Below, piece after piece: positions 9,101 to 17,335 of a DNA stretch of 47,747 nucleotides. The stretch's first letter is position 1. Each line of letters begins with the position of its first letter. The stretch comes from [Flexibacter] sp. ATCC 35208. GTDB taxonomy: Bacteria; Bacteroidota; Bacteroidia; Chitinophagales; Chitinophagaceae. Position numbers and translations under genes: made by a program. The DNA is taken from NCBI RefSeq assembly GCF_001975825.1, contig NZ_MTKN01000065.1:1-47747 (forward strand), given 5' to 3'. The notes under the pieces are model-generated. The model searched no databases and had not been told where the DNA came from. It saw nothing but the letters and a program-made list of their open reading frames with translations.

Positions 9101-9422
9101 TAAAATGACGAAAGCCGGCGATGATATCTCAGCCTTTATTGTTTTGAAGACATCCAATAATTATATGGGTATTTATGGGTGATTTTATGGGTATGATAAA
9201 ATCAGTCTCAACAATGCCCCGCTGTCATGAAAAATTTTAGGGTCCCCAGGATATCAAATTAAAATTTCCAGCCTAACAATAATTTCTAGGAAAAAAGAAA
9301 GTGAAGTTGGAAATTGCATTTCCCGATAGCCAAATGTCAAGTGAATAAAGTTGTATTTATATTATCGGTAAACCTCACAGTGATGCGTGTTGTGCTATAT
9401 TTTTTTTAAAATAGAATTAAAA
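9101..9422. other. Intergenic region with short ATGGGT repeats
   Basis: No gene is evident. Three closely spaced TTATGGGT/TATGGGT units lie at about 9162-9200. The last part should hold the promoter of the gene starting at 9423. Confidence 0.4.
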
Positions 9423-10865
9423 ATGAATCAATCCATTTCTCCTGAAAAATATATTAAAACGCGTGCAAGGACGCTGAAGATAGATCGTTGTCTGGTAAAT
9501 GCTGATTGGAATAGCAGCATGTTCGCTCATGTAATCGTCATACGAAAACATACGAATGGGAACTTTACTTTTGCTGGATACCTGGTAGATTTACTTTGCC
9601 TGGGTGTTAAGGACACCTTCTACGGTTTTAACCACGACGAGGACGACGTGAAGGAACTGCTGGACGTACATGAGATGGAAAATGAAATGGTAGAAATTGA
9701 ATATCCCCTGGCTCATAACATCATATTTGCAGGACAAGAGCTGGCATCAGAATACCATATTCCTCAGCACCGGGATTTTGTTAACGTGACGAAGTATTTA
9801 CTTGAAGAAGATGATGAAAAGGTACCTTTGATTGAAGTTCATACCGGGGATGAGGACGGATTGCCCCACTTAATTGTACCATCTTCGGATAGTAATCCTT
9901 CAGCTTTGGCCTGCCTTAAAAAGTTTGCTGGAGAAGGGGGATATCATTATACCGTCTTAGAAAATGAAGGGATTATTGAAGAAGATGGTTATTTTGATGA
10001 AGACTATGAAGATGAAGAATTGGAGGATGATTTTCCAGATTGTCATTTATGGAAGATCGATGATTGGAAATCATTTATTAATAACATTTCTCCGGAAAAT
10101 CATAGCAGGTTTAGGCAAGAATTCTCTTATATTTTTTTAATGGCCATCACGAAACCAGATCTTGAAAATCGGGGGCTGGATTTAGCCGTTGAACTGTCTA
10201 TTGCTGACAAGGGGGTAGATTGGCATGAAGAAGGAGATGAAAATGAGTATATAAAAACACCGGAAGAGAATACTGCCATTGAGAAGATATATTCCCAGAT
10301 TACTAAAAACGGAGCAACCACCAAAGAGATAAAAAAAGTTTTGTCCTCGATCCAGGATTGCATCAAAAGATGGCCAAACAATCCTTTGTTTAGGAATTAT
10401 CAGTACAATGCTTATCTACTTTTAAATGATTATGAACGTGCGGAAGCAGAAATTTTTGAAACGTTGAGATTGTTCCCAGACTATCTCGTAGGCAAAACGA
10501 TATACGCCGATTATCTCGTCGCCAACGACCGGGCAAATGAAATGCCTGCTGTATTTAATTCAAAAAAATATCTTTTCGAGCTATATAGTCACCGTAGCTC
10601 ATTTCATATTAATGAATTTATGCATTTCAATACAGCATGGCTATTCTATTATACTTCAATAGAAGATCATGTAATGGCCGACTTTTATGGCAGATTATTA
10701 GAAATTATGCCTGACGATTTGCTAAGAGACAAGCAACACAAATTACTAGACATGCTGGATTTACAGCGGTCCATACGCGTAATGGAATTGGTGAGTAAAT
10801 CGCTCGAAAGTACGGTGGAAATGGATAACTTAATCCGTTTATTAATGCCAGATCCGACTATATAA
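9423..10865 (+). CDS. Acidic helical-repeat (TPR-like) protein of unknown function
   Basis: I take the ATG at 9423 (480 residues), because the frame upstream to 9387 (GTG) encodes only a hydrophobic run before it. The product is cytosolic. Its N-terminal 100 residues (IKTRARTLKIDRC, then GYLVDLLCLGVKDTFYGFN) look like a conserved Bacteroidota family that I recognise only as hypothetical. A very acidic stretch lies at about residues 186-206, rich in Asp and Glu. The C-terminal half is all-helical with TPR-like units, for example WPNNPLFRNYQYNAYLLL. The gene stands alone between repeat copies B and C. I cannot assign a reaction; a scaffold or interaction role is the most one can infer. Confidence 0.7.
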   Translation: MNQSISPEKYIKTRARTLKIDRCLVNADWNSSMFAHVIVIRKHTNGNFTFAGYLVDLLCLGVKDTFYGFNHDEDDVKELLDVHEMENEMVEIEYPLAHNIIFAGQELASEYHIPQHRDFVNVTKYLLEEDDEKVPLIEVHTGDEDGLPHLIVPSSDSNPSALACLKKFAGEGGYHYTVLENEGIIEEDGYFDEDYEDEELEDDFPDCHLWKIDDWKSFINNISPENHSRFRQEFSYIFLMAITKPDLENRGLDLAVELSIADKGVDWHEEGDENEYIKTPEENTAIEKIYSQITKNGATTKEIKKVLSSIQDCIKRWPNNPLFRNYQYNAYLLLNDYERAEAEIFETLRLFPDYLVGKTIYADYLVANDRANEMPAVFNSKKYLFELYSHRSSFHINEFMHFNTAWLFYYTSIEDHVMADFYGRLLEIMPDDLLRDKQHKLLDMLDLQRSIRVMELVSKSLESTVEMDNLIRLLMPDPTI

Positions 10866-10964
10866 GTATTGAACAAAATAATTTACCTGATTTCGGCTGT
10901 TTGCGCTTCATGTGCACATTAGAAGCGGCAAATTGTCAATTATTGAATTAATGAACACAAAATC

Positions 10965-11002
10965 AATATCATTTGCTTCGAATACGCTCCGCTACTGGGC
11001 AC
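10965..11002 (+). repeat. Repeat copy C (tRNA-3'-end-like core)
   Basis: TTTGCTTCGAATACGCTCCG followed by CTACTGGGCAC. The first G of GGTTCGA is changed to C, but the CTCCGCTACTGGGCAC tail is identical to copy D. A hairpin follows directly. Confidence 0.6.
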
Positions 11003-11003
11003 C

Positions 11004-11044
11004 AAAAGCAGAAAGTTCGCTCTAGTAGCGGATTCTCTGCTTTT
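11004..11044 (+). terminator. Hairpin after repeat copy C
   Basis: The outer arms AAAAGCAGA and TCTGCTTTT pair perfectly, and an inner stem (TTCGCT with AGCGGA, one G-U) continues above a small internal loop. The closing T run suits a terminator on the plus strand. The opposite strand also reads as a terminator for the minus-strand genes to the right. Confidence 0.7.
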
Positions 11045-11123
11045 CAGTATTTATGGATAGTTTATAAATGATTTATAATCAAGTACCAATAGGTTCGATT
11101 CCGGATTTATGTTCGAAAGGTAA

Positions 11124-11438
11124 CTATCGTTTCTGTGCTTTAATTAGATGTCCTGCAACATCAAATTGAAGTGTAAATCTGTCAATTTCAAATTCATGCG
11201 GTTTATTGCAGGAATATCTTCCCTTATTGACGATCTTAAATTCCTCAATCTTTGTATTTGATGGATAATGTGCGGCAAGAAGATTGTAAAAATTTATATT
11301 GCCGTTGGATTTAACATGTAGAGGAATGAAATGATTTTTAATTGCGTGTGGTATTTTTTGCAATGCGTCGCATTGAAGATTAACTTCTTCAAATGCTTCT
11401 AAATCGTTTCGATGATATAGCTTCGCCTCTTTTAACAT
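11124..11438 (-). CDS. Small hypothetical protein downstream of the RHS-like toxin cassette
   Basis: The predicted product has 104 residues, is charged, and has no signal peptide or membrane segment. It matches nothing I recognise. It is the last of a minus-strand series after the broken RHS-like gene and its secreted partner, 51 bases behind the latter. The frame stays open about 45 bases upstream of the ATG without another standard start. A soluble cytosolic accessory or immunity-type protein would fit the place, but this is only position-based. Confidence 0.55.
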   Translation of the reverse strand: MLKEAKLYHRNDLEAFEEVNLQCDALQKIPHAIKNHFIPLHVKSNGNINFYNLLAAHYPSNTKIEEFKIVNKGRYSCNKPHEFEIDRFTLQFDVAGHLIKAQKR

Positions 11439-11489
11439 ATCTTTGACGGTTGGACTTGTTGAGCCTATTATATTCCTTTTACATAAACA

Positions 11490-12233
11490 TCAAAAAACAT
11501 CGTGATATACTGGAGGAATCTTACTGTTTAAGCTATCTAAGAAGTACGTTCTACTATCCCAGACAGACATCTTTAATAAAAATCTCTTATCTGGAATGAA
11601 CGAGTCTTTACCAATTTGGAAAAATTTCACCTCCTTATCAATTCCACCCTTAAATTGAACATAATCCAGTGTACCATCCAGGTTATAGTCCGTAAAACAC
11701 AAAAGACTATTTGTGCTCTGCCAATCTGGTAAATTATACACTTGGAATGTATTCAAGTTTACCATTACACCTTCATTTTGAATCAAAGTAGTAGATCCTA
11801 AAAATTTGGGGGTACTATACATTACAAACCAAGTGCTTCCCCGATACATCATCAGATATCCCGCAGATTCAAAAAAAAGTCCATTAGGATATTTGTGCTT
11901 TGCTAGTAATTTACCATTCTTATAAACATAAAACTGGTCCAACATTTCATTCTTATAAGACACTTTAGCTTCTACTTCATCCCCATTAACTACTACTCTT
12001 ATACTATCGTCAGTAATCTCTCTGAACAATATATTAGAATCAAGCAAGCTATTAAGAGAGAACATGTGAACTCCTGTATCTTCAACAATAGTAGTCTTCT
12101 CGAGGCCAAAACCGTAGTCAGACAAACTGTCTTGCAAAACGTATTGTCTTAGGTTCCTAAAACCCTGCGTATATCCCAGGCAAGACCACGACAAAAAAAA
12201 TCCATACAAAATAATTCTATAACTCAATTTCAA
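11490..12233 (-). CDS. Secreted protein coupled to the RHS-like gene, possible immunity or partner protein
   Basis: The 247-residue product begins with a signal peptide (KLSYRIILYGFFL, ending near YTQ), so it should be periplasmic or surface-exposed. The start codon is TTG and overlaps the TGA of the longer reading of the upstream RHS-like gene (TTGA). This tight coupling suggests the two were made together. The rest is strand-rich. A DxNxDGxxDY motif (DYNLDGTLDY, about residue 187) resembles a calcium-binding loop of VCBS/FG-GAP-type proteins. I do not recognise the family. An inhibitor or immunity role against the neighbouring hydrolase-like toxin is inferred from position only. Confidence 0.65.
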   Translation of the reverse strand: MKLSYRIILYGFFLSWSCLGYTQGFRNLRQYVLQDSLSDYGFGLEKTTIVEDTGVHMFSLNSLLDSNILFREITDDSIRVVVNGDEVEAKVSYKNEMLDQFYVYKNGKLLAKHKYPNGLFFESAGYLMMYRGSTWFVMYSTPKFLGSTTLIQNEGVMVNLNTFQVYNLPDWQSTNSLLCFTDYNLDGTLDYVQFKGGIDKEVKFFQIGKDSFIPDKRFLLKMSVWDSRTYFLDSLNSKIPPVYHDVF

Positions 12234-13333
12234 TGTATTTTCTGTTTATCCAAATTAACCTCATTGATTTTCCCAGTTGTGTTACCTGTTCGTTGAGTCC
12301 ATGGTTTGGGCAAATAAAACCAGGTAGTAGTATTTATGAATCCTGTATTCTGATTTACCTTTGTAATTACAGTGCCTTGCGTACTCTGATCCCTATTAGC
12401 TTTTTCCGCCTGACTTCCAGAACCCGACCCCCATTTAGTCGCACCAGCAACTAAATCCGTTGTTTCTCCAGTCAGTACCTTTTTAGCTGCAACAATTCCT
12501 TCTCTAATCCTCGTTTTACGAATCTACAGTTTTAAATCGTCTTTTTTATCGGCATTAATATTTGGTAAAGAGGTCAGATCTTCGCCACCAACCAACGTAT
12601 TGAAACCAGTATAATTATCATTTACTTTTTCTTTGCCTGCGGGCATAGTCTGATAAAAGTAAATTTTCTTTTGATTCTCAGATGTTATCGGAACCTTATC
12701 TGCTTTCATCTTTGTCGTCATTCCTGCATACATTTGATCTTCACCAAACTTATTTGCCGCATTATTAATTGTGGAAGCAAAGTAATCAGCAGCTGTACCG
12801 CCACCCTCTCCATATGCCCAGTGAACTCTGTTAATGAATTGCGAAATATTAACCGTTTTTAATTGAATCGATGTGCTACCACTAACAAATATTACAGGCG
12901 CCGTTTGGGATTTGTCTCGTCCCCATTTGATAAACTCACCGCTGTTGTTAAAATAGGCTTCTAAACCATCTATGTCAGTTGCTTGTATTGGTCTATTACT
13001 TGCAAATTGATATGGTGTAAGTTCCGGATATTGGGCAGACAAAGGGTCACTTGATATAAACCGGAGCACTTGTTCAGGCTGAATATCTTTCTTATCAATT
13101 AAACTATCATTCTTTCCGAATATTAATACAACATTATTCTCTACATTGAAAGCCATTGCTTTAATCGGGGAAGTAGTATCTCCATTTTTCACATAAAGCA
13201 TTTCGTCAACAATTGTTTCATATTTTGTATTCGACTTATGTCCAAAAATTGCATATGGGTCTTTGTATGTGTCTTGGCAAAATGCAGTGGCGGATAGATG
13301 TAGCAAGGTATAAAGTAAAATTCTCTTTTTCAT
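12230..13333 (-). pseudogene. Miniature RHS-core toxin-like protein interrupted by an in-frame TAG
   Basis: The first part (269 residues, 12524-13333) has a signal peptide (KKRILLYTLLHLSATAFC) and a bare RHS core signature, RFISSDPLSAQYPELTPYQF then IDGLE, near residues 92-125, without the long YD-repeat shell. A C-terminal domain follows, with WAYGEGGG (Glu 176). After the TAG at 12524-12526 the same frame stays open for 97 more residues and clearly continues the protein (VAAKKVLTGETTDLVAGATK). It ends with a TGA that overlaps the start of the next gene. The YGEGGG motif and the LTGE...DLVAGATK segment faintly resemble SleB-type cell-wall hydrolases, so a peptidoglycan-acting toxin is possible. 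Either the gene is inactivated by a nonsense mutation or the TAG is read through; the former is simpler. Confidence 0.7.
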
Positions 13334-13351
13334 TTGGCAATATTATTATAT

Positions 13352-13876
13352 TTATTTTGCTGGCAGGCCCCTTCTTTTGATTTTCTCTCTTTCAACAGAC
13401 TTTACCCAATCTTCATAAAGTTCTGCAGGCATATCTTTATATCCTAGCTGATCAATTGTTCCCTGATTGTTTTTGTACAGATCATAATTGTTCTTCACAA
13501 ATGCAATATCTGGATGGGCCTTTTTCAGCTCAGTCAAACAAATTGCTCTAAAGAAGTTAGCCTTGATCATTAACAGGGGGACACACTTTGGGTAATAAGT
13601 TAAAGCTGTATTCATTATCTTTAAAAGAAAGGTATCATAACCATGCTGAAACCTGTAAGCACAAGCCAGATCAAACATTGCAAAAGCAATTGATTGCTTT
13701 TCCGTTAAAGGCGTCATGTATGTTCCCTGCTTTATAGCTTCTACTGAAATGGCTAACTCCTTGATTATCCATTGATCTCTTGGGAAACCGGCATTTGTTA
13801 ATTCAACATTGACCCATTGTCCTTTCTCGTCAATATGTTTAATGTAGAGATGATTGGGAGCTAGAACTCCATGCAC
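13352..13876 (-). pseudogene. C-terminal fragment of a larger protein, 5' end missing
   Basis: The open frame encodes 174 residues. It begins in mid-domain (HGVLAPNHLYIKHID, then WVNVELTNAGFPRDQW), which resembles the closing part of a transglutaminase-like fold followed by a helical tail; helices such as IAFAMFDLACAYRFQHGYD suggest TPR-type packing. Upstream, the frame reads only about ten more codons to a stop, and the tRNA-end-like repeat copy D begins about 100 bases further. No signal peptide or plausible N-terminus is present. I therefore read it as the remnant of a gene cut off at or near the module boundary. It lies 18 bases before the RHS-like gene on the same strand. The family assignment is tentative. 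Confidence 0.6.
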
Positions 13877-13980
13877 CCACCACCCTTAAGAGATAGAAAC
13901 CTTTAAAAGGTAACATATCATAACATTCCCAACTTCATGGCCATGAATCAAGTATTATTTAATTTATTAAAAATTAAACC

Positions 13981-14013
13981 CAATTGGTTCGAGAATGCTC
14001 CGCTACTGGGCAC
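13981..14013 (+). repeat. Repeat copy D (tRNA-3'-end-like core)
   Basis: CAATTGGTTCGAGAATGCTC continues into CGCTACTGGGCAC. It is the fullest copy of the shared core and tail. TGGTTCGA resembles a tRNA T-loop, and the tail resembles an acceptor end. No D-arm or anticodon arm precedes it, so it is not a tRNA gene. Confidence 0.65.
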
Positions 14014-14015
14014 GT

Positions 14016-14053
14016 AAAATGGTTGTAAGTTAAATACTTACAACCATTTTTGT
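14016..14053 (+). terminator. Rho-independent terminator after repeat copy D
   Basis: The arms AAAATGGTTGTAAGT and ACTTACAACCATTTT pair through 15 bp around a short loop (14016-14050), with T bases following. It could work in both directions because the stem starts with a run of A. Confidence 0.85.
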
Positions 14054-14056
14054 TTT

Positions 14057-14410
14057 ATGTCGAAGTCAATTTTTGCCGCCTTTTTTACGCATTCTGCCAC
14101 TATTATTGACAAGCAGCATGACAAGCAGAAATTGCCGTACAACTCACACCTTTTCTTACCGAAGCGGTCAAAACCCAAGATTAAATCCAATGCCACAGTC
14201 CTGTGGCGCGGCATATCCATTGCTTTCTGTCTCCTATAGCCCCAAAGCCACAACGATATGAAAGTTGAATCTTACTTAAACAGAGCAGAAGACAAAAGAA
14301 TCTACTATTATGATAACGGGAGAAAACCCGGCCAGCGTTTTTCTAACCGGTGGTTAGCTGCACCATCTCATTTAGTTAGATCAGGAAGGAAAAGTGTTCA
14401 CTTATTCTGA
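14057..14410 (+). other. Broken reading frame, possible integrase N-terminal remnant (very tentative)
   Basis: One plus-strand frame runs from ATG 14057 through a TAG at 14237-14239 and on to a TGA at 14408-14410. The second piece, from ATG 14258, reads MKVESYLNRAEDKRIYYYDN then GRKPGQRFSN. It reminds me of the N-terminal arm-binding segment of Bacteroidota tyrosine recombinases. No catalytic domain follows. The position directly behind repeat copy D would suit the integrase of an inserted element. Overlapping frames on both strands are also open, so the coding status is unsure. Confidence 0.25.
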
Positions 14411-14649
14411 TGAGTGCTTTAAAATACTACCAACAAAGTTTTACCTCTTGCCTTATTTAAATATGGCAAGAGGTGCTAAAATACTACTGTACATTACAGT
14501 ATTTTTATGCAAAAGGGTGCCTTATTTATGAAACACCTTCTTATAAATGAACCATCCCATCCTGCCACTTCAGAAAAATGGAGGCGTCAAATTAAAAACT
14601 GTCAACTGTAAGATCGGGAGCTAAATCTTCCCGAAGAATGGGCATCACA
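14411..14649. other. Intergenic region with two inverted repeats
   Basis: A perfect 10-bp inverted repeat (14443-14452 with 14465-14474, ACCTCTTGCC and GGCAAGAGGT) and an imperfect one around 14480-14505 occur here. They may form the 3' end signal of the minus-strand barrel gene that ends at 14650. No gene is seen. Confidence 0.45.
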
Positions 14650-15309
14650 TTAAAAATGCAATCTGAACTCTACGTTCATTGCAGGCCCTGTCTTATTGTC
14701 CCACACCTTTGACCCGGGAACAGCCTCCCCGTTTGATCCATAGACGGTCGTACTCTGCTGTAACACCGCTAACAGCAGCTGTACGCCAAACTCCGCTTTC
14801 TGCGGAATGACTTCAAAGAAAGGCCCTATCCCGCCAATCTCACAAAAAGCATGACCTTTCACTTTTACATACTGCTCAGGACTGGCACTCACCATGCTCT
14901 TCACACTTACAGGTCCCCAGGTAGTACAGATAATCGGCTCAAGGAAGAAGTTCCTGGAAATAGGAATGTGATAATTCAAAAGAGGACCCATCAGGAAACT
15001 GATCCCACGGTTATAGACACCTTTGTCTTTCTTGTCCACAATACTATATCCCCCCGTCACGGTTATCCCGACTGACAACTTATCTGCTACAAAATATCCT
15101 CCTTTGGCAGAAAGACTGGCAGACGTGCCAATGTACTGCCCCATAGGAGCTACAGAACCCTGTATACCCAGGCCCCCTCCCAGCCAGTAATCCCCCTTTT
15201 TTATCTTGAGGGTGTAGGATTGTGCAGAGCAGTTCAGGAAAGTGAATATGGGAAGAAGCGATACTAGTACCCCGAATATAAAAGGCACTGGTTTTGATTT
15301 GTTTTTCAT
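14650..15309 (-). CDS. Outer-membrane beta-barrel protein
   Basis: This 219-residue protein has an N-terminal signal peptide (FIFGVLVSLLPIFTFLNC, cleavage near SAQ). Alternating hydrophobic strands follow, such as YWLGGGLGIQGSVAP and KLSVGITVTGGYSI, and the end is aromatic (MNVEFRLHF), as outer-membrane barrels require. The length suits an eight-stranded porin-like barrel. The substrate and function are unknown. It stands alone and divergent from the other barrel gene at 15557, with about 250 bases between the two starts, so the two may share a control region. Confidence 0.75.
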   Translation of the reverse strand: MKNKSKPVPFIFGVLVSLLPIFTFLNCSAQSYTLKIKKGDYWLGGGLGIQGSVAPMGQYIGTSASLSAKGGYFVADKLSVGITVTGGYSIVDKKDKGVYNRGISFLMGPLLNYHIPISRNFFLEPIICTTWGPVSVKSMVSASPEQYVKVKGHAFCEIGGIGPFFEVIPQKAEFGVQLLLAVLQQSTTVYGSNGEAVPGSKVWDNKTGPAMNVEFRLHF

Positions 15310-15556
15310 CTAATTGTTGTTGTATGTATAGAATTGGAATCACATGGATTACTTCCTTTTGGTTGATATTTTGATGTTGAGGCTGAAACAAATGTAATAA
15401 CTTCTATAATAAGGCTCAAAAAAAGCCGTTTTTTAGTTTATCGCTATCAGTTGCAAAAGCAAATTAAGATAGTTTCCTGTTCATTTGGTAACAAATGTGG
15501 AGTAATGGCGTGATGTAAACATTTCATCTTTGCGGTATTGATAAAATACTTCAAAG

Positions 15557-16156
15557 ATGAAATGTTACCTATTATTGACCATTGCCTTCTTTTACGGGAT
15601 GGTACTGCATGCACAGTATGGTGTGAAAAGCAGTTTCTGGCACCCTGATCCACCGCATTATAAAGCTAAACAAGCCATTGAAGCGGAATCGCTCTTCCCG
15701 ATGTTTTTTACTGGTGGGTACCACGCCGCCGCAGGATTCCGCTACGATAAATTCCGCGTAAGAGTAAGCATTATCAATGGTGGCCACTACAATGCAGAAC
15801 CTGCCGGACTGAAAAACCAAAAGGATGATTTCAAACGATTCTACAAAACATCTCCAGGTATCTTCCTGGGATATAATATCTGGAAGAACCTGGAACTCTA
15901 TACATTTCTGGAAATGCACACCTTTGCCATTGAACAAAAGTCTACCGGCATTCGCCAGGATATACGGAGCAATGACTTTGGCGGGGGGATCAGCTACCAG
16001 TTTTTCTTTGGGAAATACATTTACCTGCAACCTGGTCTTCACTTTTATTTGCGGGGCGATAAAACCCGCGATTTCAATGGCGTAAAATACACGATACCCA
16101 ATGCAGATGTTGCCCCGGTCATCCGTATAGGTTTCAGGTTATGGGAAAAACAATAA
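15557..16156 (+). CDS. Outer-membrane beta-barrel protein
   Basis: This 199-residue protein has a short signal peptide (KCYLLLTIAFFYGMVLHAQ). Amphipathic strands follow (YHAAAGFRYDKFRVRVSI, SPGIFLGYNIWKNLELYTF, DFGGGISYQFFFGKYIYLQ), and it ends IRIGFRLWEKQ with terminal aromatic strands. This fits a small outer-membrane barrel with no assigned function. It is divergent from the barrel gene on the left. The control region between them contains a perfect palindrome, CATTTGGTAACAAATG, near 15482. The nitroreductase remnant starts five bases after its stop. Confidence 0.75.
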   Translation: MKCYLLLTIAFFYGMVLHAQYGVKSSFWHPDPPHYKAKQAIEAESLFPMFFTGGYHAAAGFRYDKFRVRVSIINGGHYNAEPAGLKNQKDDFKRFYKTSPGIFLGYNIWKNLELYTFLEMHTFAIEQKSTGIRQDIRSNDFGGGISYQFFFGKYIYLQPGLHFYLRGDKTRDFNGVKYTIPNADVAPVIRIGFRLWEKQ

Positions 16157-16161
16157 GATTA

Positions 16162-16317
16162 ATGATGTTATGGGTGCGTATGTTATTCGCTTGTGGCAAC
16201 TATACACACAAGGACATGACAATTATAGGTCAATCTTCTCCTGCAATGAAACAGCTATTGTATTATGCCTCATTGGCAGGTAGTTCACACAACACGCAGC
16301 CTGCGCAGACCCATTGA
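16162..16317 (+). pseudogene. N-terminal remnant of a nitroreductase-family gene
   Basis: A 51-codon frame ends in TGA TAG. Residues KQLLYYASLAGSSHNTQP match the start of nitroreductase-like (Acg-type) flavoproteins, where the pattern is AxxAPSSHNTQPW. The frame stops just after the QP, so the FMN-binding body is absent. The reading before Met 29 does not look like a normal N-terminus. It lies just before a Crp/Fnr regulator of the type that often controls such redox genes. I infer a deletion that removed most of the gene. Confidence 0.6.
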
Positions 16318-16362
16318 TAGTTTTACAATATTTAAGTAATCTTTTTTGTTTTTGTAAATTTG

Positions 16363-16389
16363 TCCCACAATTCATATGTATTTGTGGGA
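16363..16389. promoter_or_regulatory. Inverted repeat overlapping the start codon of the Crp/Fnr gene
   Basis: TCCCACAA (16363-16370) and TTGTGGGA (16382-16389) are perfect inverted repeats separated by 11 bases. The right arm includes the A of the ATG at 16389. It could be an autoregulatory operator for the dimeric regulator, or an mRNA hairpin that hides the start. Both are inferences. Confidence 0.45.
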
Positions 16390-16982
16390 TGACAGATAAA
16401 CAGGATCTAAAACAACAGGTTGAAAGCCTTTGTTCCTTGAGCGATAAAGAGTGGCAGACATTTGCTGCACGGCTAAACTATAGGGAGATCAAAAAAGGAG
16501 ATTACGTTTTATACCAGGACCGGGTTTGTGATTTCGTGGCATTTGTCCAATCGGGAGCTTTTGTTTATTTCCGCTCTTTGGAAAATGGAACGGAGTATAC
16601 CACTGATTTCGGTTTCAACGGTGAATGGATTGGAGATATGTATAGCCGGCTGAATGGCATCCCTTCTTTTCTCAACATTAAGGCATTGGAAGATTCGGCG
16701 ATACATATTTTATATCAAAAGGACCTGGATGAATTACTTATTGCTATCCCAGCGTTGGAAAGGCTGCTCCGGATTCTGGTTGAAAGAGCTTTTTTGAAGA
16801 TCGTCCGACAAAGCCTGCACTTTCAGATAGTCGATGCAAAAGAACGTTACCTGATATTGATGGAAGAATCGCCGGAAATTTTGCAAAGAGTCCCCTTGTA
16901 CCATATTGCCAACTATCTGGGTATCGCTCCCAAATCGCTGAGTAGGATCAGAAACAATACGGTTAAAGGAAGACAGCCCTGA
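16389..16982 (+). CDS. Crp/Fnr family transcriptional regulator
   Basis: I place the start at ATG 16389, because the open frame further upstream codes an unlikely Cys/Phe-rich leader and crosses the promoter region. The product has about 197 residues. Residues 25-120 form the cyclic-nucleotide-binding-like beta-roll (EIKKGDYVLYQDRVCDFVAF, YTTDFGFNGEWIGDM). The dimer helix (LLRILVERAFLKIVRQ) and the helix-turn-helix with recognition helix VPLYHIANYLGIAPKSLSRI follow. This is the usual Bacteroidota Crp layout, without the cAMP contacts of E. coli Crp. The last few residues after SRIRN are unusual and may be frame-altered. Its former target genes seem to be the broken nitroreductase before it and the broken oxidoreductase after it. 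Confidence 0.88.
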   Translation: MTDKQDLKQQVESLCSLSDKEWQTFAARLNYREIKKGDYVLYQDRVCDFVAFVQSGAFVYFRSLENGTEYTTDFGFNGEWIGDMYSRLNGIPSFLNIKALEDSAIHILYQKDLDELLIAIPALERLLRILVERAFLKIVRQSLHFQIVDAKERYLILMEESPEILQRVPLYHIANYLGIAPKSLSRIRNNTVKGRQP

Positions 16983-17036
16983 TGAAACGGTATTTAACGC
17001 TTTTAAAAAAAAGATCAGATGGAATTACCAGATTGA

Positions 17037-17290
17037 GAGGACTATGTAAAAGCGACATTTCAGAATTAGGCTTTTACAATTACATCATCTTCAGACCAGG
17101 ATTATTGTTACGAAAAGATACAGATAGAGAAGGAGAATGAATAAGCGCCGCTTTGGTATCGTTATTAAAATGGTTGGGAATAATTAAAAAAATTAAGCCA
17201 GTGCCTACCGCTATACTTGCAGAAATAGGGACTATCAAACTACCACATAAGATTAAGATTTACCAGCCCAGGAGTTTTAATCTATTAACA
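17037..17290 (+). pseudogene. C-terminal remnant of an NAD(P)-binding oxidoreductase (NmrA/HTATIP2-like), frameshifted
   Basis: EDYVKATFQN is read in one frame (17037-17066). After a one-base loss, the next frame gives LGFYNYIIFRPGLLLRKDTD. A TGA at 17138-17140 then interrupts the same frame before LVSLLKWLGIIKKIKPVPTA (reading on to ILAE). IFRPGLLL and the Pro-rich PVPTAILAE are typical of the last third of atypical short-chain/NmrA-type oxidoreductases. The N-terminal Rossmann motif (GxxGxxG) is absent. The remnant runs to repeat copy E. I consider it a decayed gene formerly next to the Crp regulator. Confidence 0.6.
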
Positions 17291-17298
17291 ATCAATAC

Positions 17299-17330
17299 TA
17301 ATTGGTTCGAAAACGTTCCACTACTGGGCA
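17299..17330 (+). repeat. Repeat copy E (tRNA-3'-end-like core)
   Basis: TAATTGGTTCGAAAACGTTC followed by CACTACTGGGCA. It lies at the 3' border of the oxidoreductase remnant. Confidence 0.65.
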
Positions 17331-17335
17331 TTGGT

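Noticed and set aside
11080..11110. Further copy of the tRNA-end-like repeat (AATAGGTTCGATTCCGG)
   Set aside because: It has a T-arm-like GGTTCGATTCC but lacks the CTACTGGGCAC tail and the hairpin, so it may be chance.
14038..14253. Minus-strand open frame of 71 codons opposite the broken plus-strand frame
   Set aside because: Begins in the terminator of repeat copy D and has no protein-like features; regarded as a shadow.
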